The notes: generated by a model not told the origin, from the sequence alone. Positions 24,698 to 37,087 are shown, counted from the first letter of the stretch. The stretch is 64,000 nt of DNA from Defluviimonas aquaemixtae (GCF_900302475.1 NZ_OMOQ01000006.1:7250-71249), one strand, 5' to 3'. Made by a program: numbers and translations.

Positions 24698-26479
24698 TCA
24701 CTCCTTCGATACTACCCTCAGCCTGAGCTCCCGCAGCTGCTCGTTCGTCGGCTCCGACGGGGCGCCCATCATCAGGTCCTCGGCGCGCTGGTTCATCGGG
24801 AACATGATAACCTCGCGGATATTGGCCTCGTCGGCCAGAAGCATCACGATCCGGTCGATCCCGGCCGCGCAGCCGCCATGCGGCGGCGCGCCGTAGCGGA
24901 ACGCCTTGACCATGCCGCCGAAGCGCTTCTCGACCTCTTCCTTCGGATAACCGGCGAGTTCGAAAGCCTTGAACATCACATCCGGCCGATGGTTCCGGAT
25001 CGCGCCCGAGACGATCTCGTAGCCGTTGCAGGCGAGGTCATACTGATAGCCGAGCACCTCCAGCGGATCGCCGTCGAGCACCTCCATTCCCCCCTGCGGC
25101 ATCGAGAACGGGTTGTGCGAGAAGTCGACCCGTTCGGTCTCGGGGTCCTTCTCGTACATCGGGAAATCGACGATCCAGGCGAAGCGGAAGGCGTTCTCCT
25201 CGGTCAGCCCCAGTTCGCGCCCGATCTCGTTCCGCGCCCGACCCGCGACGGCCTCGAACTGATCCGCCCTTCCGCCAAGGAAGAAGGCCGCATCGCCCTT
25301 GCCGAGGCCGAGCTGGTGGCGGATCGCCTCGGTCCGCTCAGGCCCGATATTCTTTGCAATCGGCCCCGCCGCTTCCAGTCCCGCCCCGCCCTCGGCCTCG
25401 CGCCAGAAGATGTAACCCATGCCCGGAAGCCCTTCCTTCTGCGCAAAGGCGTTCATGCGGTCGCAGAACTTGCGCGAGCCGCCGCCCGGCGCCGGGATCG
25501 CGCGGATTTCGGTCCCCTCGCTTTCGAGGATCTTCGCGAAGATCGCGAAGCCCGAGCCCGCGAAATGTTCGCTCACGCGGGCCATCTTGATCGGGTTCCT
25601 GAGGTCAGGCTTGTCGGTGCCGTACCAGAGCGCGGCGTCCTTGTAGGAAATCCGCGGCCAGACCGCATCGACCTTGTGCCCGCCACCGAACTCCTCGAAG
25701 ACACCCTGCACGACTGGCTGAATCGCTGCGAAAACATCTTCTTGCTCGACGAAGCTCATCTCCATGTCGAGCTGGTAGAAATCTGTGGGCGAGCGATCTG
25801 CCCTCGGGTCCTCGTCGCGGAAACAGGGGGCAATCTGGAAATACCTGTCGAAGCCCGCCACCATGATCAGCTGCTTGAACTGCTGCGGCGCCTGCGGCAG
25901 CGCGTAGAACTTGCCCGGGTGAAGCCGCGACGGCACCAGGAAATCGCGCGCGCCTTCGGGGCTCGACGCGGTGATGATCGGCGTCTGGAACTCGGAGAAA
26001 CCCGCCGCCCACATCCGGTCGCGCATGGATTTCACGACGCGGGACCGGAGCATCATGTTGCGCTGCAGCCTCTCGCGGCGCAGATCGAGAAAACGGTAGG
26101 CCAGCCGCGTCTCCTCAGGATATTCCTGATCGCCGAAGACCAGCAGCGGCAGTTCGTCCGCAGGCCCCAGCACCTCCATGTCGGTCACGTAGACCTCGAT
26201 CTCGCCGGTCGGGATCTTGGGGTTCACAAGGGCGGAATCCCGCGCCTTCACCCGGCCGTCGACGCGGATCACCGTCTCGGCCTTCAGCCGCTCGATCGCC
26301 TTGAAAGCCGGGCTGTCGCTGTCGGCCAGAACCTGGGTCAGGCCGTAGTGATCGCGCAGGTCGACGAACAGGACCCCACCGTGGTCGCGCACCCGGTGCA
26401 CCCAGCCCGCGAGCCGCACCGTCTCGCCGGCATGGCTCTTGTTCAGATCGGCGCAGGTATGGCTGCGATAGGCGTGCAT
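24698..26479 (-). CDS. aspS: Aspartyl-tRNA synthetase
   Basis: A 593-residue class IIb synthetase of the long bacterial type. An N-terminal OB-fold anticodon-binding domain ([30 protein letters not shown]) is followed by motif 1, motif 2 ([24 protein letters not shown]), the bacterial GAD insertion (~300-410), and motif 3 ([15 protein letters not shown]). C-terminus is LRLRVVSKE. Alphaproteobacteria often lack AsnRS or GlnRS and rely on non-discriminating enzymes; whether this enzyme also charges tRNA-Asn is not visible here. Monocistronic, divergent from the cyclopropane synthase gene with 237 bases between starts. Confidence 0.98.
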   Translation of the reverse strand: MHAYRSHTCADLNKSHAGETVRLAGWVHRVRDHGGVLFVDLRDHYGLTQVLADSDSPAFKAIERLKAETVIRVDGRVKARDSALVNPKIPTGEIEVYVTDMEVLGPADELPLLVFGDQEYPEETRLAYRFLDLRRERLQRNMMLRSRVVKSMRDRMWAAGFSEFQTPIITASSPEGARDFLVPSRLHPGKFYALPQAPQQFKQLIMVAGFDRYFQIAPCFRDEDPRADRSPTDFYQLDMEMSFVEQEDVFAAIQPVVQGVFEEFGGGHKVDAVWPRISYKDAALWYGTDKPDLRNPIKMARVSEHFAGSGFAIFAKILESEGTEIRAIPAPGGGSRKFCDRMNAFAQKEGLPGMGYIFWREAEGGAGLEAAGPIAKNIGPERTEAIRHQLGLGKGDAAFFLGGRADQFEAVAGRARNEIGRELGLTEENAFRFAWIVDFPMYEKDPETERVDFSHNPFSMPQGGMEVLDGDPLEVLGYQYDLACNGYEIVSGAIRNHRPDVMFKAFELAGYPKEEVEKRFGGMVKAFRYGAPPHGGCAAGIDRIVMLLADEANIREVIMFPMNQRAEDLMMGAPSEPTNEQLRELRLRVVSKE

Positions 26480-26716
26480 GTGCGTCCCCTTTCAAGAGGC
26501 GGTGTCCCAAGTCCGCGCCGATACACCCCGGGACGCAGGCGAAGTCAAGGCCATGCGGGTGATTGCAACGGCCTTGAAAGTAACGGCAGGACCGCTAGAT
26601 TTTCTCTATTGCGACCTGTTGCCCGTCCACGGCGCCGGCCGCGGATGAGAGGGGAGCCTGTCGCCTGGTGGCCCGGCCGGGAAGCGCGGCAGGATCAGTA
26701 CGATCAGGGTGGGAAC

Positions 26717-27949
26717 ATGTGGACCAAGTTTCTCGACCAGTTCCTGGCGCAATTCCTTCGCCATGGCACGCTGGATGTGGTGCTGCCCGACGGGCAGACC
26801 CGGAGCTACGGCGACGGGAGCCAGCCGAGGATGGCGGTGCATCTGCATGACGCGGACCTGCCCCGCAAGCTGGTCCTGCGCCCCGACCTCGCGCTCGGTG
26901 AAGCTTACATGGACGGGCGACTGACGGTCGAGGGCGACGACATCGCCACGCTTCTTGCGCTGCTCGTTACCAACCGGTCTGCCCAGCCGGCGCTCTGGTG
27001 GCGCAAGCCGCTCGACAAGGCGGCGGACTGGCTGCGCGTCCTCAATCAGATCAACCCCGTCGGCCGATCGCTGCGCAATGTCAGCCATCACTATGACCTG
27101 ACACCCGAGCTTTACGCGCTCTTTCTCGACCGCGACCGGCAGTATTCCTGCGCGTATTTCGCCCAGCCGGACGACACGCTCGAAGCGGCTCAGGCGCAGA
27201 AGAAGGCGCTGATCGCGGCGAAGCTATGCCTGGAGCCCGGGATGCGGGTTCTCGACATCGGCTGCGGCTGGGGCGGTCTCGCCCTCACGCTCGCACGCGA
27301 GCACCAGGTGAAAGTGCTTGGCATCACGCTTTCCAAGGAACAGCTTGCCATCGCCCAGGCGCGCGCCCGTGCCGAAGGGCTCGCCAAGCGCGTCGAATTC
27401 CGTCTCGCCGACTACCGCACGCTCCAGGGCCAATTCGACCGCATCGTCTCGGTCGGCATGTTCGAACATGTCGGGCTGCCGCACTATCGCACCTACTTCG
27501 GCCAGGTGCGCAAGCTTCTGACCGAAAACGGGGTGGCGCTGCTTCACACGATCGGCAACGCCGGACCGCCGATGGCGACGGGCGCCTGGATCCGCAAGTA
27601 TATCTTCCCGGGCGGCTATATTCCCTCGATGTCGGAATGCCTGCGCGCGATCGAGGCCGAGGACCTCTGGACCACCGACGTCGAGGTCTGGCGGCTGCAC
27701 TACGCCGAGACGCTGAGTCATTGGCGCGAACGGTTCGAGGCGAACATCGACAAGGCGCGCGCGCTCCACGACGATCGCTTCTGCCGGATGTGGCGCTACT
27801 ACCTCGCGGGGTCCGAGATGACGTTCCGCCATGCCAAGCAATGCGTCTTCCAGTTCCAGCTTGCCCGGCGCCTCGACGCGGTGCCGCTCACGCGCGACTA
27901 CCTGATGGGCGCGGGGCGCGCGCCGATGCCCATGCGTCGCGGCGCCTAA
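26717..27949 (+). CDS. cfa: Cyclopropane-fatty-acyl-phospholipid synthase
   Basis: A 410-residue SAM-dependent enzyme that adds a methylene bridge to unsaturated acyl chains of membrane phospholipids. An N-terminal domain (~1-110) is followed by NVSHHYDLTPELYALFLDRDRQYSCAYF, the usual entry with the active-site Cys, then SAM motif I VLDIGCGWGGLALTLA near 177-192, VGMFEHVG, and the IRKYIFPGGYIPS signature. The tail FRHAKQCVFQFQLAR is also conserved. A very long frame runs in from aspS antisense, but ATG 26717 follows AGGGTGGGAAC and starts the family domain. The next gene follows at 51 bases. Confidence 0.94.
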   Translation: MWTKFLDQFLAQFLRHGTLDVVLPDGQTRSYGDGSQPRMAVHLHDADLPRKLVLRPDLALGEAYMDGRLTVEGDDIATLLALLVTNRSAQPALWWRKPLDKAADWLRVLNQINPVGRSLRNVSHHYDLTPELYALFLDRDRQYSCAYFAQPDDTLEAAQAQKKALIAAKLCLEPGMRVLDIGCGWGGLALTLAREHQVKVLGITLSKEQLAIAQARARAEGLAKRVEFRLADYRTLQGQFDRIVSVGMFEHVGLPHYRTYFGQVRKLLTENGVALLHTIGNAGPPMATGAWIRKYIFPGGYIPSMSECLRAIEAEDLWTTDVEVWRLHYAETLSHWRERFEANIDKARALHDDRFCRMWRYYLAGSEMTFRHAKQCVFQFQLARRLDAVPLTRDYLMGAGRAPMPMRRGA

Positions 27950-28000
27950 GGGGCGCGCGCCCCTTTTCAAACCGCGCCGGGGCGGCTAGCGTCCCGGGCG

Positions 28001-29284
28001 ATGACCGACACGCCCGCCGCCGCCTCCGCGATAACCCCCGCTCGCGACCGCATGATAGCGGTGCTCCTCCTTGCGTTCTGGACCGTCGTCACGATCCTTC
28101 AGCAATGGAACCAGTGGGCCGAGGATCTGTCGGCCGTCTACGTCGCGGGGTGGCTTTGGCAAAATGGCCAGCAGGCGCTCATCTACGACGCACCGCCCGT
28201 CTTTTTTGGCGGAGTCGCCGAAAGCTGGCTGCCGGCGATGGAGGCGATGGGGATCGCCGATGAGACGAGCTTCGCCTATGTCTATCCGCCGATCTGGGCC
28301 GCGCTGACGGCACCCCTCACCGACTGGCTCGGCCCGCAGGGTTTCGTGAACGCGGTGACGCTCGTCCAGATGCCGATGCTCACGGCGTCGGTCTGGCTGG
28401 CCGGGCGGCTGCTGAAGCCCGCCGCGATGCCGTGGTGGCTCTGGGCGGTGATCGGTCTCTTCACGCTCAGCCTGTCGATCCAGTCGCATCACGCGATCTG
28501 GCACAACCAGCCGACCATTGCCGTGGGCTTTCTGATCCTTCTGGCCTTCGACCGGCTCGAAGTGGGCCGGCCCATTGCGGCCGGGGCAGCGCTCGCGCTT
28601 GCGGCTGCAATCAAGCTGACGCCTGCGGCCTTTGTGCTGATCTTTCTGCTTGACCGGCAGTACCGCGCGCTTGCCGCCTTCACCATCATCGGCGGCGCGC
28701 TCGGACTTCTGTCGATCGCGCTCGCGGGCTGGCCGGCGCATGCGGCCTTCCTCGACAGCATCGCGCTCGTGCAGGGCGTCGCGTTCCTCAGCGCGATCAA
28801 CACGTCGTTGTCGCCAGCGCTTCTTGCCCTCGGATCAGCGGCGGGCTGGCTGCCCATGCCCGATACATCTCTACCGCAGATCGTCTACCAGACCACGATC
28901 CCGGCCTGGCTGACGCCCGCGATCTCTCTCGCCGCATTCGCCCTGATTCTCGCCTTCGGCCGTGCGCTCGCGCCGCTTCCCGGCCGGTCGCGACGCGGCA
29001 TCGCGCTTTTTGCGCTGGCCGTCATCCTGCCGCTTTTCGGCCCCCTCGGCTGGCTGCACTACTACGTCGTGCCCATGCTGTTGCTGCCTGGCCTTGTCCG
29101 CCTGCTGCCGCTGCGGATTGCGGCTGTCCTGATCGCGCTCGTGGGCTTTCCGTCCCTCGCACTCGTCTTCGCTCAGATCGGCCTCCTGCCTTGGCCCATC
29201 GCCAACTACACATGGGCGATGTGCGCCGCCTGGGGCGCCGTCCTCGCCGGGCTTTTCGCTGCCAGCCGCTACGCGGCGCGATGA
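28001..29284 (+). CDS. GT87/DUF2029-type polytopic membrane glycosyltransferase-like protein
   Basis: A 427-residue protein with about 10 hydrophobic helices. Family-typical features are the SFAYVYPPIWAALTAPL loop with YPP, the NQPTIAVGFLILLAF stretch with the NQ pair, and AIKLTPAAFVLIFLLDRQYRA, which closely matches the KLTP...F.LL.R element of DUF2029/GT87 polyprenyl-phosphate-mannose mannosyltransferases. Such GT-C enzymes use lipid-linked sugars at the periplasmic face. Which acceptor is used is unknown. It follows cfa by 51 bases and may be co-transcribed; there is no clear ribosome binding site before the ATG. Confidence 0.8.
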   Translation: MTDTPAAASAITPARDRMIAVLLLAFWTVVTILQQWNQWAEDLSAVYVAGWLWQNGQQALIYDAPPVFFGGVAESWLPAMEAMGIADETSFAYVYPPIWAALTAPLTDWLGPQGFVNAVTLVQMPMLTASVWLAGRLLKPAAMPWWLWAVIGLFTLSLSIQSHHAIWHNQPTIAVGFLILLAFDRLEVGRPIAAGAALALAAAIKLTPAAFVLIFLLDRQYRALAAFTIIGGALGLLSIALAGWPAHAAFLDSIALVQGVAFLSAINTSLSPALLALGSAAGWLPMPDTSLPQIVYQTTIPAWLTPAISLAAFALILAFGRALAPLPGRSRRGIALFALAVILPLFGPLGWLHYYVVPMLLLPGLVRLLPLRIAAVLIALVGFPSLALVFAQIGLLPWPIANYTWAMCAAWGAVLAGLFAASRYAAR

Positions 29285-29358
29285 GCGCCCATCAGGGGTT
29301 GCGCAGCGGGCGGTTCAGTCTATAACCCCCGACAATTTGCGAATTGGGGGCCGGGCGC

Positions 29359-32700
<3,342 letters not shown>

Positions 32701-32760
32701 GCGCCAACCTCGGACCTGGCCGGGCCGATAACACACCAGTGGAGCGTTTCAGGCGCGAGC

Positions 32761-32782
32761 GCCCGCGCAAACCAGCGCGGGC
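32761..32782. terminator. Hairpin between convergent carB and lipase-like gene
   Basis: GCCCGCGC-AAACCA-GCGCGGGC is a perfect 8-bp stem with a 6-base loop, 60 bases after the carB stop and 44 bases from the stop of the opposing gene. It lacks a T tract on either side, so it is a candidate only. Confidence 0.45.
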
Positions 32783-32826
32783 CGAGAGAATGTGTCACAC
32801 ACCACCGATCCATTTCGCCCGTCGCC

Positions 32827-33420
32827 TCACGCGAACAACGTTTCCGGCAGCTTCGGCTTCGTCTTGCCCTGCGCCAGCGCTCTCAAATAGTCGGCGATGC
32901 GGTGGCTTCCCTCGGACTGCGGCTCGTGCGGCGAGATCCAGTGCACCTTGCCGACATGGCGGAACTTCAGGAAGCTGAACGGCAGGTAGCAGACCGCGTC
33001 GTCGAACCGGCAGAGGCTGACCACGCGGTGCTCGCCCCTGAACCTCGTCTTACCCCTCAAGGGCCGCGGCGAGGCAAGGCACATGGCCGGAAGGCCGAGC
33101 GAACACGCGACGATCTGCGCCGAGGCTGCGCCGAGCGAATGGCCGATGACGCGCTTGGCCGCGCCCGCTTTCGCGAAGGGATAGACGATCTGGGCATGCC
33201 GCAGGAACCCCGCATGCCAGACCCGCCCGCTGTCGCCGTTCGAAACGTCGAAGTTGAACTTTCCCCAGTCCGAAAGCTCGTTGGTTCCCGGAATGACCAG
33301 CGTCTTGTCCTTCAAGAGATAGGCCTGGGCGCCGTCAAGATCGAGCGACATGTGCAACCGGTTGCCGAGTTTGCCGTCATAGGCGCGCTGGACCAGGTCG
33401 GCGGCGGTTTCGATATGCAT
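32827..33420 (-). CDS. Lipase-class-3-like alpha/beta hydrolase
   Basis: A 197-residue small hydrolase. The nucleophile elbow is GHSLG (Ser95), preceded by RVIGHS, and a strand KTLVIPGTNELSDW earlier matches the oxyanion region of class 3 lipases (Fungal_lipase_like). A likely acid is in CRFDDAV and a likely His in HVGKVHWIS. There is no signal peptide, so it is probably cytoplasmic or released by lysis. GGGAGGGACAATT before the ATG at 33420 decides the start; the frame extends upstream to 33627 without support. A CII-like regulator lies upstream on the same strand. Substrate unknown. Confidence 0.82.
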   Translation of the reverse strand: MHIETAADLVQRAYDGKLGNRLHMSLDLDGAQAYLLKDKTLVIPGTNELSDWGKFNFDVSNGDSGRVWHAGFLRHAQIVYPFAKAGAAKRVIGHSLGAASAQIVACSLGLPAMCLASPRPLRGKTRFRGEHRVVSLCRFDDAVCYLPFSFLKFRHVGKVHWISPHEPQSEGSHRIADYLRALAQGKTKPKLPETLFA

Positions 33421-33607
33421 AATTGTCCCTCCCGCTTTTGGGGGCTCACCGGCCCCCACCACGTGGAGTTTAGCACGGGTATTGAGAACCGGCCCTGCGG
33501 GTTGGATCGGCGTTCGAACGCACGGCACCGCCCCCGCCTGTCCGGGCGTTGTCGGGACGCTGTCGGGACGGATGCCATACGCAAGGCCGACGGAGGCTGT
33601 CCGCCGC

Positions 33608-34066
33608 TCAGTTGGCCTCGTGCTCAAGATTGAGCTTCATGTCGATCAGCACCTTCTGGATCGCCAACGTCTCGGTCAGCAGCCGCTTGGCCTCGTTGAT
33701 GGAGATCTTCCCGTCCTCGATCGACTGGTTGTATTCGGCCATCAGCATCGCGAAGCGCTGGGACAGGGCGACCACGTCGGAGTTCACGCCGCCAGAGCTC
33801 GTATTCTTCTTGTCCTGGTCGTAACTCAATGTAATTCCACGTAAATCCGCCAAGGCAGCCGTGACGTGCGGAAACCGCGCGGACCCTTCGAGCGCGGCCA
33901 CGACATCGACCGGCATGAAGCGGTCGGCATGGTCCGGGTCGGTCGAGTAATAGCGCCCGAGCGTCGCCTTCGACTTGCCGCAAAGCCGCGCCGCCGCCTC
34001 GACTCCGACATCCTTGACCAGCGCTTCACTGTGCTTTTTCAGATAGTTACCGACCGTCTCCGACAA
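33608..34066 (-). CDS. Phage CII/CP76-like DNA-binding protein
   Basis: A 152-residue protein. The N-terminal ~60 residues contain an HTH-like region (VEAAARLCGKSKATLGRYYS) and the C-terminal part is helical (VALSQRFAMLMAEYNQ..., EAKRLLTETLAIQKVLIDMKLNLE). This resembles the phage regulatory protein CII family (Phage_CP76) and stray prophage regulators of Rhodobacteraceae. The start is TTG at 34066, with GGGAGAG 6 bases upstream; the GTG two codons earlier overlaps that site. No other phage genes are nearby. It lies 187 bases upstream of the lipase-like gene on the same strand. Confidence 0.7.
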   Translation of the reverse strand: MSETVGNYLKKHSEALVKDVGVEAAARLCGKSKATLGRYYSTDPDHADRFMPVDVVAALEGSARFPHVTAALADLRGITLSYDQDKKNTSSGGVNSDVVALSQRFAMLMAEYNQSIEDGKISINEAKRLLTETLAIQKVLIDMKLNLEHEAN

Positions 34067-34432
34067 GGCCACTCTCCCAACTGCCCCGTTCGACCGGGGA
34101 AATACACGCTTTCATTCCCATTAATATGCCAGCGCGCTTTTGTCATTTCTAAACCGTCCCGAATGGAAGGACACGTGTGAGTTCCCGGCGACCCGAGGCC
34201 GGGGAAGCGTAGAGGTTCGCCGCGCCTTTGGCACTTGGGATGGCCAAAGCCGGATCACCCGGCAGCAGCGCGGCGAGCCTTCAATGAGTCATGAGTGACC
34301 GGCGTTGGGGCTCCGGCGTACGAGTTGCGGGGATGCGTATTCGGATGCCCGGCCAGGCCGGGGAGGACCGTTCAGGGTGGGTTCTCCCCGGCACTGACTT
34401 GAGGCCGCAGCGGCCCGGCGCTAAGACGCCAC
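34067..34432. other. 366-base gap between CII-like gene and tdk (divergent)
   Basis: The first ~100 bases upstream of the CII-like gene are AT-richer (TTTCATTCCCATTAATATG, TTTGTCATTTC) and probably hold its promoter. The remainder up to tdk is GC-rich with only short frames. I see no RNA gene or repeat. Confidence 0.45.
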
Positions 34433-35032
34433 ATGGCCAAGCTCTATTACCACTACTCGACGATGAATGCGGGCAAGTCGACACTTCTCCTGCAGGCGTC
34501 GCACAACTACCGCGAGCGCGGTATGGTCACCCATCTTCTGACGGCGCGGCTCGACGATCGCGCTGGTCAGGGCCGGATCGCGAGCCGGATCGGGATCGGC
34601 GAGGAAGCCGACACTTATGACGCCAGGACCGATCTATTCGCGGCGATCGCGGACCGTCTGAGCGAAGGCGCCGTCGACTGCGTGTTTCTCGACGAGGCTC
34701 AGTTCCTGACCAAAGCGCAAGTCTGGCAGCTTGCCCGCGCGGTCGACGATCTTGGCGTTCCGGTCATGTGTTACGGGCTTCGGGTCGATTTCCGCGGTGA
34801 GCTCTTCCCGGGCTCCGCCGCGCTGCTCGCGCTCGCCGACGAAATGCGCGAGGTGCGCACGATCTGCCATTGCGGCAAGAAGGCGACGATGGTCGTACGG
34901 CGCGGCCCCGACGGCAAGGCGCTGCGCGACGGTGCCCAGGTGCAGATCGGCGGCAACCAGACCTATGTCTCGCTCTGCAGGCGGCACTGGCGCGAGGAGA
35001 TCGGCGACCGCCCGGCCGCCGGAGAGGTCTAG
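34433..35032 (+). CDS. tdk: Thymidine kinase
   Basis: A 199-residue type II thymidine kinase for pyrimidine salvage. P-loop is in YSTMNAGKSTLLLQ (Gly14-Thr17 region), the catalytic Glu lies in VFLDEAQFL, and the lasso region reads VYGLRVDFRG-like (CYGLRVDFRGELFPGS). Zinc ligands are in ICHCGKKA and SLCRRHW. All features agree with an active enzyme. No good ribosome binding site is visible before the ATG. A small hairpin lies 10 bases after the stop. Confidence 0.96.
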   Translation: MAKLYYHYSTMNAGKSTLLLQASHNYRERGMVTHLLTARLDDRAGQGRIASRIGIGEEADTYDARTDLFAAIADRLSEGAVDCVFLDEAQFLTKAQVWQLARAVDDLGVPVMCYGLRVDFRGELFPGSAALLALADEMREVRTICHCGKKATMVVRRGPDGKALRDGAQVQIGGNQTYVSLCRRHWREEIGDRPAAGEV

Positions 35033-35041
35033 CTCGAACGA

Positions 35042-35056
35042 GGCGCCTTGGGCGCC
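35042..35056 (+). terminator. Hairpin after tdk
   Basis: GGCGCC-TTG-GGCGCC starts 10 bases after the tdk stop. No T tract follows directly; the T-rich GGAGTGTTTTCGGAC element comes 57 bases later. Confidence 0.4.
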
Positions 35057-35112
35057 AGGCCTGTGTCTCGCGGCCGCGTCCAAGGGCGCGGTCCGCTCGG
35101 GCTGCCTCCGGC

Positions 35113-35143
35113 GGGAGTGTTTTCGGACGTAAAGTGAAGCAGC
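35113..35143 (+). repeat. Copy A of a GGAGT-TTTT-CGGAC intergenic element
   Basis: GGGAGTGTTTTCGGAC at 35113-35128 is followed by GTAAAGTGAAGCAGC. The same GGAC...AGTGAAGCAG tail occurs before the terminator at 24073. An inverted relative lies at 35253-35273. Similar sequences are common after genes in Rhodobacterales. Confidence 0.55.
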
Positions 35144-35252
35144 CTGCACCGGGACCGGAACAAGCTGCCACTTCCCGCCGCAGTCATCGGCCCTCCGGCC
35201 TGTACCGCAACTCGATCCTGCCGATGAGGTGCAAACGAACCGCTAACGCCCA

Positions 35253-35273
35253 CTTTCTGTCCGAAAAAACTCC
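35253..35273 (-). repeat. Copy B of the GGAGT-TTTT-CGGAC element, on the minus strand
   Basis: Read on the minus strand: GGAGTTTTTTCGGACAG followed by AAAG. It lies downstream of csaA, right after the hairpin at 35282-35303, so T6 would follow the stem in the csaA transcript. Confidence 0.6.
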
Positions 35274-35281
35274 AAGGGGGT

Positions 35282-35303
35282 CCGGGGGACGGGACGTCCC
35301 CGG
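35282..35303 (-). terminator. Intrinsic terminator candidate of csaA operon
   Basis: CC-GGGGAC loop GTCCCC-GG forms an 8-bp stem with one bulged G and a 5-base loop, starting 30 bases after the csaA stop. On the minus strand it is followed, after a C-rich spacer, by TTTTTT of element copy B. Confidence 0.6.
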
Positions 35304-35332
35304 CGGGTCGGCTCGCTGGCGGCTGGCCGAGC

Positions 35333-35668
35333 TCAGTAAAGACGCCCTCCCTCCGGCACTTCCTGCCCCGGTCCGATCAGCACGACCTCACCCTCCACGT
35401 CGGGCACGCCGAGGACCAGAACTTCGGACCTGACCGGACCGATCTGGCGCGGCGGGAAGTTTACCACGGCCAGAACCTGGCGACCGATGAGCTCCTCGGG
35501 CGCGTAATGCTTCGTGATCTGAGCGGAGGATTTCTTCTCGCCGAGCTCGGGCCCGAAATCGACCCACAGCCTGTATGCGGGCTTCCGCGCTTGGGGGAAA
35601 GGTTCGGCGCGCGTGATCTTGCCGACCCGGATATCGACCTTTTGAAAGTCGTCGTAGCTGATCGTCAT
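35333..35668 (-). CDS. csaA: tRNA-binding protein of the CsaA/Trbp111 family
   Basis: A 111-residue single EMAP/OB-fold protein. It begins ISYDDFQKVDIRVGKITRAEPFP with the conserved D-RVG entry, continues KPAYRLWVDFG, then SSAQITKHYAPEELIGRQVLAVVNFPPRQIG and SEVLVLGVPD; these are standard CsaA signatures. The family binds tRNA and has been proposed as an export-related chaperone. Its start overlaps the proC stop by 4 bases, so the two are co-translated. Probable end of the ubiK-ybjN-proC-csaA run. Confidence 0.94.
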   Translation of the reverse strand: MTISYDDFQKVDIRVGKITRAEPFPQARKPAYRLWVDFGPELGEKKSSAQITKHYAPEELIGRQVLAVVNFPPRQIGPVRSEVLVLGVPDVEGEVVLIGPGQEVPEGGRLY

Positions 35669-36477
35669 TTCCCAAGCTCCCGTCCCCGTTCCGCCGCCGC
35701 ATGGACGGCATCCTTCAAGAGCGCCGGAAAGCCGCGCCTCTCATCCATCAGGATGTCCAGCGCCGCAGCCGTCGTCCCGCCGGGCGAGGTGACGTTGACG
35801 CGGAGCTGACCTGGGTCCTCCTCGGCCGCCTCCGCCAGCGCCCCTGCCCCCGCGACCGTGGCCCTGGACAGCCGCAACGCGAGGTCGGCGGGCAGTCCCT
35901 CGGCCTCGCCGGCCGCCGCGAGCGCCTCTATCAAGTGGAAGACATAGGCCGGACCGGAACCTGAAACCGCCGTCACCGCATCCATCTGGTGTTCGCCCTC
36001 GAGCCGCACGACCTGCCCCACGGCGGACAGAAGCGCCTCGGCCAGCGCCATGTGGCGCTCGTCGGTCCTCGCGTTTCCGGTGATCGCGGTGATGCCGCGG
36101 CCTATGGCGGCGGGAGTATTCGGCATCGCCCGGACGACCGGCGCGGCTTTCCCCAGAATGCGTTCGTAGGAGTCGATCGTCGTGCCCGCCGCAACCGAGA
36201 CGAAGAGTGTGCGGCCCCCGCCATATTCCGAGATCTGCGGCAGCGCCTCGGCCATCATCTGCGGCTTGACCGCGATCAGCACGATCGCCGGGTCGGATGG
36301 CATCTTTTCGTTCAGATGCACGCCCCTGCCCTTCAGCCAGTCCGACGGATAGGGATCGATCACCCAGACTGACTGCGCGGGCAGGCCGCCGTCGAGCCAG
36401 CCCGAGAGCATCGCCGAACCCATCTTGCCGCAGCCAAGGAGCACCAGCCCCCGGTCGCGCGCCTCGCCCATGTCCAT
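35665..36477 (-). CDS. proC: Pyrroline-5-carboxylate reductase
   Basis: A 270-residue NAD(P)H-dependent enzyme of the last step of proline synthesis. The Rossmann motif is LVLLGCGKMGSAML; further signatures are RAMPNTPAAIGRGITAI and the C-terminal DAVTAVSGSGPAYVFHLIEAL and RVNVTSPGGTTAAAL elements. GGGAGGCG precedes the ATG at 36477. The gene overlaps csaA by 4 bases and follows the YbjN gene by 85 bases. Confidence 0.97.
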   Translation of the reverse strand: MDMGEARDRGLVLLGCGKMGSAMLSGWLDGGLPAQSVWVIDPYPSDWLKGRGVHLNEKMPSDPAIVLIAVKPQMMAEALPQISEYGGGRTLFVSVAAGTTIDSYERILGKAAPVVRAMPNTPAAIGRGITAITGNARTDERHMALAEALLSAVGQVVRLEGEHQMDAVTAVSGSGPAYVFHLIEALAAAGEAEGLPADLALRLSRATVAGAGALAEAAEEDPGQLRVNVTSPGGTTAAALDILMDERRGFPALLKDAVHAAAERGRELGK

Positions 36478-36562
36478 GATCGCCTCCCTTGTCGCGGAGG
36501 CAGATTAACGATCCGGCGGCCGAGGGAAAGCCCAGCTGGCGCCCCCGGCCGCCGACTGCCCC

Positions 36563-37066
36563 TCAGGCGCGCCCGTATGCCTGGGCCATGGCGACATCCA
36601 TGGCTCTTTCTGGGCTTTCATCACCCCAACAGGTGAGCTGGAAAGCGGGATAGAAACGTTCCGAAGATTGCACTGCGTCGGTGATCATCCGGTCGATCTG
36701 CTCGGGCCCGGCAACCTGGCCTCCGGACAGTCGCAGGCCGTAGCGCCAGACCATCAGGCGCTGCTCTCGCCAATAGGTGAAGGCACCGGACCAGACCATG
36801 TCATTGGTGCGGTTCAACGCGTCGTAGAGTGCGGGCAGCCTGTCTTCCGGAGGGTCCATCTCGAACGTGCAGATGAGGCGCAGCGTCTCGTCGTAGCCCG
36901 ACCAGGCGAGCGTGATGGAATAGGTCCTCCACTGCCCTTCGACCGCCATGGCGATCTGGTCGTCGGTAACCCGGTCGAAATCCCAGTCGTGATGCTCGGC
37001 AAGCGTCTCGACGATGTCGATCGGGTGCAGATCCTCGGTGTTGAGATAGGATTCGGATAGTGACAT
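36563..37066 (-). CDS. YbjN-domain protein
   Basis: A 167-residue protein of the YbjN/type III-chaperone-like fold. The centre reads DDQIAMAVEGQWRTYSITLAWSGYDETLRLICTFEMDPPE, and LYDALNRTNDMVWSGAFTYWREQRLMVWRYGL follows; this LN..N....G.F....E...V.WR pattern is typical of alphaproteobacterial YbjN proteins. Function is not established; the family has been linked to stress and motility control. ATG 37066 is chosen over the extension to 37129, which would cross a hairpin in the leader. Conserved neighbours in related genomes are ubiK and proC, as here. Confidence 0.88.
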   Translation of the reverse strand: MSLSESYLNTEDLHPIDIVETLAEHHDWDFDRVTDDQIAMAVEGQWRTYSITLAWSGYDETLRLICTFEMDPPEDRLPALYDALNRTNDMVWSGAFTYWREQRLMVWRYGLRLSGGQVAGPEQIDRMITDAVQSSERFYPAFQLTCWGDESPERAMDVAMAQAYGRA

Positions 37067-37087
37067 GCCCGGCCTCTGTCCTTCTTG

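Larger units (their letters stand above)
35033..35332. other. 300-base region between convergent tdk and csaA holding paired terminator-like elements
   Basis: No gene. It contains one hairpin and one GGAGTnTTTTCGGAC-type motif for each strand. On the plus strand the motif is at 35113-35128; on the minus strand at 35253-35273. Both are followed by an AAG-containing tail. Details are given in the finding on this region. Confidence 0.6.

Noticed and set aside
24878..26716. Very long plus-strand frame running through aspS into cfa
   Set aside because: It is antisense to aspS, which has complete synthetase motifs; only the part from 26717 matches a protein family (cyclopropane synthase).
33608..34066. 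Prophage
   Set aside because: Only a single CII-like gene is present; no integrase, terminase, capsid or tail genes and no attachment repeats.
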